DNA of 64,000 bases from Setophaga petechia (lineage: Eukaryota; Chordata; Aves; Passeriformes; Parulidae): positions 496,001 through 560,000 of the forward strand of contig JANCRA010000126.1 in NCBI GenBank assembly GCA_024362935.1, in the 5' to 3' direction. The position numbers and the translations under genes are program-made. The notes below the pieces were generated by a model. That model was given only the letters and a program-made list of their open reading frames with translations. It was not told the DNA's origin and did no database searches. Of the stretch, positions 1-10,200 are shown in pieces. Every line of letters begins with the position of its first letter. Within the stretch, counting starts at the first letter, position 1.

Positions 1-99
1 CCATCCATCCCCATCCATCCATCCCCATCCATCCCCATCCATCCATCCCCATCCATCCCCATCCATCCATCCATCCATCCCCATCCATCCCATCCCTGT
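1..99. repeat. (CCAT/CCATC)n microsatellite cut by the window edge
   Basis: CCATCCATCC and CCATCCCCATCC units without a break from base 1 to about 96. The same motif family arises inside CR1 copies at 18.0 and 20.4 kb, so this array may also have begun in a CR1 fragment. Confidence 0.9.
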
Positions 100-790
100 G
101 GCTGCCTCCTGTCCCCAGCCCATGCCAGGCTGTCGTGTGCCCATTGCCACAGTCACCCTGTGGGATTCAGGGCAGATTTCTCAACAGTTTGTGTGCAAAT
201 CAAATCCATTTAAAACCCACAAATGCCCATCCCTGTCTAATGACAGGATTTGCTTTGCTTTTGCAGCCACAGTGAAGCTCTTGCTGGAAATATTTTCTTT
301 CCCTGCCTGGTTTCCATAATTTTAAGTGTGTCTAGCATTTGCACAGTAACCTTTCAGTCATGGCATGTTTGGAGTTCTCCTGTGGGAGCCCAAACTGTAA
401 TTGGGTCTGTCTGACAGGAGTTCATCAGCTGATTAACGCTGTGTTAATCAGGGCAGGGCTGAGGATGTGCAGTGCAGCCAGTCACCCTGAGATCATCAGC
501 AGTTGTGTGCAGGAGCTGCTGATAACAGAGCTGCTCTGAGAATGCTTGGGAAGTGCTCAGAGTCATCATATTGCAGGCTGTGCATTCATTAAAGGCCAGT
601 TAATTATGCCAGGGGTGTGTGAGGGAGCTGAGCCCCACACGGTGTCCCCAGGCAGGTCTGGCAGTGTCACTTGGCTTGGGGAGGGGACCTTGGCCCTGGG
701 CTGCTCTCCTGCCCTTGGCCCTGCTGGAGTTTGGTTCAGCATGAACAGAAGGCTTTGGGGAGGTGTTGCTTCTGTCCCTGGCTAAAAACT

Positions 791-835
791 GAGCTGAGCT
801 GAGCTGAGCTGAGCTGAGCTGAGCTGAGCTGAGCT
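791..835. repeat. (GAGCT)9 microsatellite
   Basis: Nine uninterrupted GAGCT pentamers. Confidence 0.9.
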
Positions 836-900
836 TACAGGGTGTTTTTCCAGAGGTGCAGCTCTGCAGTGCTGGGTGCTCAGGGGCCTCTGACCCCACA

Positions 901-1170
901 GGATCACAGAATCCCTGAATGGTTTGGGTGGGAAGGAACCTCAGACCTCATCCAGTGCCACCCCTGCCATGGCAGGGACACCTCCCACTGTCCCAGGGAC
1001 CCCTCCCAGTGTCCCAGGGACCCCTCCCACTGTCCCAGGGACACCTCCCACTGTCCCAGGGACCCCTCCCACTGTCCCAGGTGCTCCCAGCCCTGTCCAG
1101 CCTGGCCTTAGGCACTGCCAGGGATGCAGGGGCAGCCCCAGCTGCTCTGGGCACCCTCCCCACCTGAATC
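901..1170 (-). mobile_element. CR1 3' fragment with internal 21-bp expansion
   Basis: It begins ATCACAGAATCCCTGAATGG and has the CR1 landmarks GGAAGGAACCTCAGACCTCA and CCTGCCATGGCAGGGACACC. CTCCCACTGTCCCAGGGACC-type units of about 21 bp are repeated five times inside the element (965-1085). Confidence 0.8.
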
Positions 1171-2494
1171 CCCCTCCCTGTCCTACCCCACCCCACAGCT
1201 CTGTGTTCTGTCGAGGTTCCCCAGAGCAGCTGACCCCCCTGCAGATGCCCCAGGTTTTCCCCAGCTGCCTTCCCCCCCTGCTGCCCCAGTTCTGGTTCCT
1301 CTCCCCTGGAGCTGGTCCTGGGCCAGCCTTCCTGAGGCTGATCTTCTTTTATTTTATATTCCTGCTCATCCTTGACTGTCAGATTTTCAAGAAAAGCTGG
1401 GAGTGAAACAAATCCACTTCTGGCTGCAGAGTCTGCCAGGCTGAGTGAGGCTGCTGACCACATTTCCTTGGTGCTGTGTAACTTTCTGGGAAATCTGAAT
1501 TCAAACCTCTTTTCCTGGATGATGTTGGCAGTCTGTGGCTTGTGCATCATTTGGTGAACTTTGTGTTGCCTCTGCTCGGTTTCCACTATGAAATATCCTC
1601 ACAATAAGCAAATATTGAGTTGGAATCACTCCTGAGTGTGTTTGATTTCTGGTTTTGGCTGGTGTCTGGTTTTTGATGTAAATTCTAAAGCAGGATTTGA
1701 TCTGTAAATGACCCGTCCTATAAAACATGGGGTTGTGTTTAAGGTTTATACAACTCCACACCTTTGCAATGTTAACCTTATAGAGCAAGGTTCTGGTGGT
1801 CAGAATCCAAAATATTCCAGTTTTATCCTTCAGCCTGGTTCCTTGCAGCCTGTGGGAAGAAGTGAAGCGTGAGTAGAGCAGGGCTGGTTCCACATCCCGT
1901 GTGTGTGTGTGTATGAGCACAGGGGGCAGGGTGTGTAAATCCCATGTTCCAGGGCACACAGAGCATGTCCTCATGGCTCTGCCTGCTCTGATTGCTGTTC
2001 TTGCTAATAACTCTTAATTAGAGACCACACCAACCACGCTGGCACCGAGCAGCTCATCATCCTGGAAAGTGATGTTGCCTTAGAAACCAGTGCAAGAGGC
2101 TGCACAGAAACGATTGTGTTAGATTAAAGCAAAAAAAAAAACCCAAAAAAACCCCCAGAGCATTAGCAGGGATAAGTAATAGCTTGGGGAGTGAAGCAAA
2201 AATAGAAGCACTAGGCTGATTCATCTGCTGAGGCTGGGAGGCTGCAGATTGGGTACCAGGGCTGACGTGGGATGCAGTGATCTCCGCCTGCTCTGGGGAC
2301 TGGCACAGCCCAGCCCCACCTGGAGCAGCCCAGGGAGGGCTCAGACATCCTTTGGGATGGCTGCCCTGTGAAAGGGATCAGTGAAAGCATCCCAGAGGCT
2401 CTGAGTGCCTGCAGAGGGGGTTGGTGCTGGGCCTGCTCAGCATCCCAGGCTGATCCTGGCAGCTCTAGCAGGCAAGGACAGGGTTTAATGAGGT

Positions 2495-2960
2495 TAAAAG
2501 GATGTGAACAGGCAAAGTAGAGCCTTCATCCTTGTGAACAGGTAAAATAGAGCCTTCCTCCTCAAGAGCAGGTAAAATAGAGCCTTCATCCTCAAGAACA
2601 GGCAAAATAGAGCCTTCATCCTTGTGAACAGGCAAAACAGAGCCTTCCTCCTGGTGAACAGGCAAAATAGAGCCTTCATCCATGTGAACAGGCAAAATAG
2701 AACCTTCATCCTCACAAACTGGCAAAATAGAGCCTTCCTCCTCATGAACAGGCAAAATAGAGCCTTCCTCCTCAAGAGCAGGTAAAATAGAGCCTTCATC
2801 CTCAAGAACAGGCAAAATAGAGCCTTCATCATTGTGAACAGGCAAAATAGAGCCATCATCCTTGTGAACAGTCAAAAAAGAGCCTTCATCCTCCAGAGCA
2901 GGCAAAATAGAGCCTTCATCCTTGTGAACAGGCAAACCAGACCCTTCCTCCTCCAGGACA
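2495..2960. repeat. 30-bp minisatellite, about 15 copies
   Basis: The unit reads AGAGCCTTCATCCTTGTGAA followed by CAGGCAAAAT, strictly 30 bp, with few variants. Because the period divides by three, the minus strand stays open as a 10-residue repeat (DEGSILPVHK-like) through 2465-3079. No splice or homology support for coding was seen. Confidence 0.92.
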
Positions 2961-4867
2961 GGCTCTCTCAGCTCTGGGAGGGACCAGGACCCCCAGGCAG
3001 TTTTGGAGCTCCACGTGCAGAGCTGGACCAAGGCCTGATTCACAGGATCCTGTAGTGCTGTCACTGCTCTGCCTGCCATGAAGGGGGCTGGAGAGCCCAG
3101 AGGAGAGGCAAAGCCCAGATTTGGTACTTGAAGAGCAGGAAATGTTGCTCCACGTTGAGCTGAGGGTGACAGCAGTGGTGGAGCTCCTTTGAGGGTATCT
3201 GACTCTCCCTTCCAACCCAGCCCCAGTGAGACCCTCCCTTACTTGAGTCTCCTCTCAAAATCTGCCCAACTCTGTATTCTGAACATCTTTCCACCCTTTC
3301 TGGCTCATTTTCACCGACCAGTTTGCCTTTTAATTCTTCAGACAATTTAAGGTTGATGGGAATGTAAAGGGAGCAAAGCTCTGGTCACAGCGAGTGGCCA
3401 TTCCTGGCCTTGCACAGCCACCATGGCACAGCTTCAGAGGCAGAATATTCATAAATAGAAATGAAAATAAACGGACTGGGTAGAAGATAGAGGCCACTGG
3501 AGCTGGGCAGGGCTCTGGGAGCAGAATGCCCTGGGCAGGAGAGGCTGTTGGGAAGCTCTCAGTGCATGAACTCTGCATTACCTCCATTAATGTCCTGAGA
3601 GATTAAATACTGGCTGACTTTGGAAATTTTTCATAGCTAAGCATTCTCTTGCTTCTGAGCATCCCAGGTATTGACTGTGGCTCATTTCCTGCATTAGAAA
3701 ATATTATTTAATAAGGCAGCAGCAGCAGAGGCTGTTACTGGCTGTGCACTGCCAGGGAGTCAGGCTTTTCTTCCCTGTGATGCAAATCCCTTCCATGATC
3801 CCAGGCTCTGAAGTACCAGCCCCAAAATCAAAGAGGGTTTTCTCCTCTGTTAGAAATGGTAGATACTTGCTTTTTAAGTGCAAAAAAAAAAATCAAATGA
3901 AAGCTCCTAGGTGGTTTCAGAGAGCTTTACAGGGCTGCCCTCACTCCTGGGGAAGTGCTTTAAGGAATCTCTGGTGGATTGAGATTTCCTGTTAAAAAAA
4001 AAATCTCGGTTTGGATTGAGTGAGCAATGGAGGAATAACAGTAATTACACAGGATTAGAGGAACTCAGGGCCTGCCAGATTGGGGAGCACAGTCAGTACT
4101 TTCAGAGTGAGCAAGTGCTTGCAAACATTAGTCCTACATCAGGGAGGAGGGAGAGCACGAGCCGTGAGCTGAGAGCCCGTTTCCCACAGCAAGACACCTC
4201 AGAATATTTTAAAGCAGAGAAAAATTGTTGAGGCTCTTTGAGAAGTGAAGGTTGTGGGTGGAACTATTCTGGTTAATTAGAGGCTGTCAGGAAAGATTCA
4301 TATAACTTACAGTTCCTTAGTCATTGTTTTTAAATATAGCAGTGCCTTAAATCCCAGGCTTAAATACAAGCAGATAAATGTGTGGATTGTAGCATTTCTC
4401 ACAGCAGGTTCAATTCAGGGGGCGTAGTGGAACTTGCAGGCTCTGGGTATAAAAATACATTTCTTTCAGTTCAGCTCGAGCAGGGGAGGCCTTTTCCATG
4501 AGCTCTGAGGACGTGTTCTCCAGAGTGGAGTGTGGTGACATCCAGGATGGTTCCTGTGCTGTGACCCTGGCTCAGAGAGCAAAATCTGCCTCAGTCAAGG
4601 ATTAAGCTGCAGCAGACACTTAAGAATAAAAGCTGAATCTGCAGTTTGGTGCTAATGCAGCCTCTGCAGCCCAGTTTAACCAGGGCACTGGTGCCCAAAT
4701 CACAACTCCCAGCTGGAGGAGGCCTGTGGGGGTGCTGGAGCAGGGGTGGCTGAGGAGGGCACGTCAGAGGTGTTGAGGCTGGGCTGGGATGGATCAACAC
4801 AAAGTGTGCAGTGCTGGTGTGGATGAAGGGTGACAGAAAAAATCCACCTGCAAGCAGGACAACAAGT

Positions 4868-4990
4868 GATGGAATTTGGTTTTTTGTCAACTGGGGCATG
4901 TGTCTGGCTTATCTGGCAAATTCTGTGGACCCAAAGAGGCAGCTGCTTCAAAACAGTTATGTGGCATCTTTAAATCAGCTAAAAATATTG
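4868..4990. repeat. Diverged dispersed repeat, copy 1
   Basis: Shares an ordered set of blocks with 9315-9430: CAACTGGG, TGGCTT, AATTCTGT, GGCAGCTG and ATCTTTAAATCAG. The family is not recognised. Confidence 0.55.
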
Positions 4991-5589
4991 TAAGATATGT
5001 TCATGTTCAAAAACATATAATGAAAATGAATCTTGCTGTATTTGAGACTCCAGGACCTTTCCAAACACATCCCCTCCCATCCTTTTCAGCTTTGTCCTCT
5101 TGCTTACGGGAGCGATCCGGTTTGTGAATTGTGAAATCCTCATTACAGCAGGACTTGTGATCACTGTTGACTCCAGAAGAATATATTAAAATTCACAGAA
5201 AACAAAGCCCTTGTGCTGAAAGGGCTCATTCTGCCCTGTGCTGCTGGGGCTGGGCTGGGGGGGCCGTGCCCTGGTTGGGTGTGTGGGGGAATTGCTGACC
5301 TTGGCTCCTGCGTGTGCTTGGAATGGCTCATCAGCAGGAACCGATACCGATCAAAGCATCGATCACAGCACAGCTTGGCGGCTTAAAAGGAGAGGCTGAA
5401 ATCCCCCCAAAACGTGTCGGGACCCCCCAAAGGCTGCTGACAGCAAAACCCTTCCCCTGAGCCGATAAACCCACAGCAGCCTCAACCCGGGGCCGGGCGC
5501 TCGCCTTGCCCAAGTGAATTCCTGAGGATTCTCCACAAAAGGATGCAACCTGCCGCTTTCTTTTGAACTAGTGGCTGCCTGCAGTAAGT

Positions 5590-7190
5590 GAAGGCGACGG
5601 CGCAGGGGGTGGGGAGGACGGGGTTTGTCACGAATACCGGGGGCACGCCGTGTCGTCACGGCAGCGAGCCCGGCGCGCCGAGCGCTGCAGCGGAGCCGCG
5701 GAGCCGCCGCGATGTCCCTCTCCAACCAGCAGCCCGAGTACAGCCCGCTGGGCAAGGGCAAGAGCCCCGAGAGCTTCCCGGCCGCCTTCCGCCGCATGGA
5801 GTCCCCGAAAGACTTCGGCAAAACCGAATTCGAGTGGCAGAGGACCGAGGGGAAGCTTAACGAGATTGGCTTGAACGTGAACTCGGGGGGACCGATTAAG
5901 GACGGGCTCGTTAAGAACGCCGGTTTCACGGATGAGGACAAGCTCTGCTTCTTCGAGGGAAAACTAGACAAAGAGCTAAAAATAGCTCAGAAAGACAAAA
6001 GAGAATTTGAGGTGCCGGGCAAGAAATACCAGGCGGCTGCAGGTCACCTTGAGAGCTGGTCCCTGATTTCGGAAACCTTTCCTTCTGCTGAAGGCAACTT
6101 CGGGAACCCTAAAGCCACCGATTTCCGCGTGGGACAGGCGGCAGCCGAAAAAGCCGCTCCCGGGCTGGGTAAAAATGAAGCCATCACCGACCAGGAGAAA
6201 GCCGTGGGTAAGGCTGGGATGGAGACCAAGTGCCAGCCGGAGCCGAAGCTGCCCCATCTCTCCGTGCCGGAGAGCGATGCCGGCAAATTCATGAAGGAGC
6301 AGGAAATCAGCGTCTGGAACCCCAATTTCCAGCCCATCCTGCCGAACGGCTCGGGGTCTAAAGAAGCGGCCGTGAAAAAAGATGGAGCCCCCGGCTATTG
6401 TGTCCTGGGGGTGCTCAACGACAGCTCCGGGCAGAGCGGGCTCTCTTGCCCCGCTGCCGCCGCCAAAGCGACCCCTCCGACCACCACCGTGGAGCTGGCC
6501 CAGGACGAGTCCAAAAGCAGTGACCTGAGCGAGAGCCCCGAGCTGGAGGAGGAGATGGAGGAGCAGCTGGGCTCTGAGGGCAGTTTGCTGGCCAGGGCTG
6601 CCCACCAGAGGAAGGCGATGAGGCGTGCGATGTCAGAGTGCTCTCACTTGTCGGTGCCCCTAACCCTTAACCTGGCCGATAAATACCCTGAGCCGGTGCT
6701 TAGAGAAGACGTCGCCACTGGGCTGCTCTCTCCTAATAGCAGCCTGACCCAGAGCCGCAGCCCCACGGCCGCCAAGCCGAGCTCGCCGATGAAGCGCTCG
6801 CTGACGGTGGCGGAGGAGCAGGCGGCCCTGGGCGGCCCCGCGGCCCCGCCGAGCCCCGGCCCCGGCGCGCAGCCCCCGGCCCCGGCCCTGGCCCGGGAGG
6901 AGCCGGCCGCCAAGAAGCGAGAGGAGTGGAACGGCAGCAACTCGCTCAAGAAGGAGCTGGGCAGCCCGAGCGCCTTCCACAGCAAGCTGGAGCAGATCCC
7001 CGAGCTCGGCAGCCAGGACAAAGAGCGGCAGGAGGCGGCGGGCAAGAGGGACAAGAGGGACGGCGGCGATGGAGCGCCGGGGCTCGATGCTGCCAAAGGC
7101 AAAGGCGCCGAGCCGGAGCCCGGCAAAGCGGCTCCTGTGGAGAGGAAAGAAATGGAGGTCAGCAATGTGCAGAGCTCTCCGTCTCCCAAG
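5590..7190 (+). promoter_or_regulatory. CpG-rich island over the MAP4 internal first exon
   Basis: From about 5590 the sequence changes from AT-balanced, CpG-poor intron to dense CpG. It stays GC-rich through the coding exon, most strongly from 6760 to 7190. No TATA box sits at a normal distance from the ATG. The pattern fits a TATA-less CpG-island promoter for a short MAP4 transcript, but coding bias in the exon contributes to the CpG density. Confidence 0.5.
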
Positions 7191-7212
7191 CAAGGAGATC
7201 TGCCACGTGATG
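5712..7212 (+). CDS. MAP4: MAP4 long exon with its own start codon (candidate alternative first exon)
   Basis: 500 codons plus one base, ending CGTGATG|GTATGT. The ATG at 5712 has G at -3 and follows GC-rich sequence. The frame stays open upstream only to an in-frame TGA at 5589, with no polypyrimidine-tract acceptor in between, so a transcription start is more likely than an internal exon. The N-terminus ([19 protein letters not shown]) is followed by [18 protein letters not shown] and [20 protein letters not shown]. The middle is acidic ([18 protein letters not shown]). The last third is Pro/Ala/Lys-rich and very CpG-dense. I see no known catalytic domain; the composition suits a disordered projection region. 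MAP4 is known to have tissue-specific long exons and short muscle isoforms; equivalence of this exon to one of them is my inference. Confidence 0.85.
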
Positions 7213-10200
7213 GTATGTTAGTAATTTTTACCTCTCCGGGCAGGGAGCGGTCAGAAGTGCTCAGTGACTTTAGAGCGCACCTGGGAGCCCGGCACCGCCG
7301 CGCTCGGCAGGCGGAACAAAGGATGGGTCTGGACGGATAGAAGTGGAGGGGAAAAGGGGAAGATTAATTGCTTGGCTGGTTGCTCAGCGTCTGGTGCAGC
7401 AGCAGCAGCTGTTAATGGCCTGTCAGGATCCTAAACTGGAGCGATGGATTTTCAGATCCGTGGCATCCATAGGTGTCCCCGCCGGTCTCCCCGGGGTCCC
7501 CTCCTGCCACACCTCCCCCGAGCAGAGGTACCCCAGATCACGAGCTGCATTGTGAGAGCAGGGTGATAGCAAAGTTAAATCCTTTCAACCCCTGCCAAAA
7601 AAAAAAAAAAATCTGCGGGTTGTGCTTTTCCTGTAAGCTTCTGGCACTCAGTTTGAGGGGAGCACAAGAGCAATGGGTGCAATGATTTATGGAGTTAAGC
7701 TCTTCCCGGTGCTGAAATTCAAAGTGGAATTTCCCTGTCACTTTCTGGAAGCTCTTTCCCAAACCCCCCGTTTGAATGGAGCCGTTCCCATTCCAAGGGT
7801 CAATAGCAGCTTGTTGTGTTCTGTGGGGTTTGTTGTTTCAATGGTGCTGTGGTGTATGAGGTCACTCTTCCCGGATTTAAAATCTGTGAGAAGAGTAGTT
7901 AATCTTTGTTCTCCCGCCTGGAACAACATCTCTGTGTCCCCCCTGCCAGCCCCAGCCAGCAATAAACCTGCTTTTTTCCCAGATTTTGGATGCGACCACG
8001 GTGTTTGTGCTTTGTCTGTCGCCCGCATTAACGAGGAGAGAAAATGTGTCAGGGCATAAAGACAAAAGATTTGCAAGAGAATTTTTGCCTCCTTTTGTAG
8101 CCAGCTGGTTTGGCTGATGTGAAATGGAAAGTGTCACGTTGTCGAGGGAGGGGAGGGGACAGCTCAGGTGTGCAGGGCAGGGAGCTCCTCAGGTGGAGCC
8201 CCAAAGCTGCAGGGGTGAGCTGAGCTCTCAGAGCCGGGGCTGTGCTCTCACAGCCCTGGGTTTGCTCTGCTCTGGGTTTGTGGTGTGTGAGTGACACCCC
8301 ATGGTCACTCGGGCTGCTCTCACTGCCCACACTGGGCTCTGGCCATGGCCCCCCAGCCACTGGTCACCCAGCACTGCTGGGCCTCATGAGAGTTCTGCTC
8401 TCTCCAGTTATCTCTCTAAGATGATTCAGTTCCCAGTCTTGTGTTTGGGGAGCATTTGGGCAGTACAAACTCCCCTCTGTGATGTGCCAAGGTGTCTCAC
8501 CTTTTCACTGAACCACAGGGTCCCAGGATGGGCTGGGCTGGAGGGACCTCAAAGCCCATCCAGTGCCACCCCTGCCATGGCAGGGACACCTTCCCCTATC
8601 CCAGGCTGCTCCAAGCCCCATCCAGCCTGGCCTGGGACTCTTCCAGGGATGGGGTGTTGAGGATGGGGAGATTCTTCCCTTCCATCCTCTCGGTGTTCCC
8701 TGGTTCTTCAGGGTTGGCTCCAGGACAGATTTTAATGAGCTCGGGCAGCCCTGGCTCCTTGGAGGAGCTCCTGGCAGGCAGGTGGGGGCCACTGGCTGTC
8801 CTGTGGTGGTCCCAGGGAGGTCCTGGCTCCACCAAGGCTGGACAGGACCCCTGGGGATGTTCCCTTGGGCTCAGGGCAGACCCTCTGTCCCGTGCTCACC
8901 TGGGCTTGGTTTGTACCCAAACACGAGAGGGTCATCAGTTGTCTTGGGAACTGAATCATGGCAGGAGTAAAGAGGTGTTGACAGCAGATGTGGAGCAGAA
9001 AAAAAACCAAAAATGATGTGTTTGTGCACACCTTTCATGTCAGAATTCTCAGGATGAAGGGGTTTGCCATCACCTTTCATGGCACTGATCTTTGGGGGTT
9101 TGCTGACATCTTTCATGTGCCAGGTTTTGTGGGTTTGATGACACCTTTCATGGCACAGTTTTGGGAGTTTGCTGATACTTTTCACATCCCAGTTCTTTTG
9201 GGGTGATGGTGTTTGCTGACACTTTCCATGTCCCACTTTTTTTAGGGTGATGGGATTTGCCAACACCTGCCCTGACACCAAGGTTTAATTACAAGACAAA
9301 TCAGCAACAAGGTTCATATTTTGGGCAACTGGGACCCCCAGTTTGGCTTGGCTGGTGAATTCTGTCCAGCTCAAGGGGCAGCTGTTTGAAAGCACAGTTC
9401 TGTGGGATCTTTAAATCAGACAAAACATTTAAAACCTCATCTGAAGTGGATTGACATGTTTTCCCCAGAGGGGCTGAGCATCAGTGATGGAAAGGTCACT
9501 GAGATGGGAGTGCTCCCAGTGTTCTGGCTGGGTTGTGCTTTGCAGATGGTTTATTCACATTGCCAAGGGTTTTTTAGCATTTGGTTTAAAATTTTGCTTT
9601 TGCAATCTTTATTATGAATGCTTGATTGTTGTCCTCACAATCACAGGTCTGGGTGAGCTGATCCAGAGATAACTGAGCTGGCAGAGCTCTCACAGGCATC
9701 AGTATCGTAGAATTTGAAGTTATTTTTAGCTCTTTGTAGTTTTTACTCTTTTAATCTCTGGGTTTATCCTCTCCTGGGTGCAAACAAAGCAGTAAATGCA
9801 ATAAAATATTTTTTATATGTGGAGTTTAGAGGATTTTCTGAACCAGGCAGAAATTCCTCAGATGTTCCTGAGAAGCTTTCCAACTTGGTGTGCTGAGGAT
9901 TTTTCCCTGTCCCCTGTTAATCAGCAGAGAGGTGGTTATAGTAAAAATAACTCCCCCAGCAGGCAGTGCTGGCTGGAAGGTGGAGCTGCTGCTAAATCCC
10001 TCCTGTGCATTTCATTCACCCTCAGTTCCTCTCCTCAGACCCTGCTCAGCCTCATCTCAGCTCTCCATCCCCTCTCCAGAGTGCTCAGAGCATCCATTTC
10101 ATCTGACAGAAATGGTTTTTCTGCTTTTTGTTAACCCCTCTCTTTGTCTGCCTGCTCTGTCTGTTCACCCTGACCTCAGTGCTCACACCTGGGGTAACAA

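Larger units (their letters stand above)
100..5589 (+). other. Sequence upstream of the MAP4 long exon (intron of longer isoforms or 5' flank)
   Basis: No conserved coding exon was found. It holds GAGCT and 30-bp tandem repeats, one CR1 fragment, a GTGTGTGTGT tract near 1900 and otherwise unique AT-balanced sequence. It is probably intronic for long MAP4 isoforms. Confidence 0.5.

Noticed and set aside
5363..7193. Long open frames on the minus strand and in other plus frames opposite the MAP4 exon
   Set aside because: Shadow frames caused by high GC content; no homology, no splice logic.
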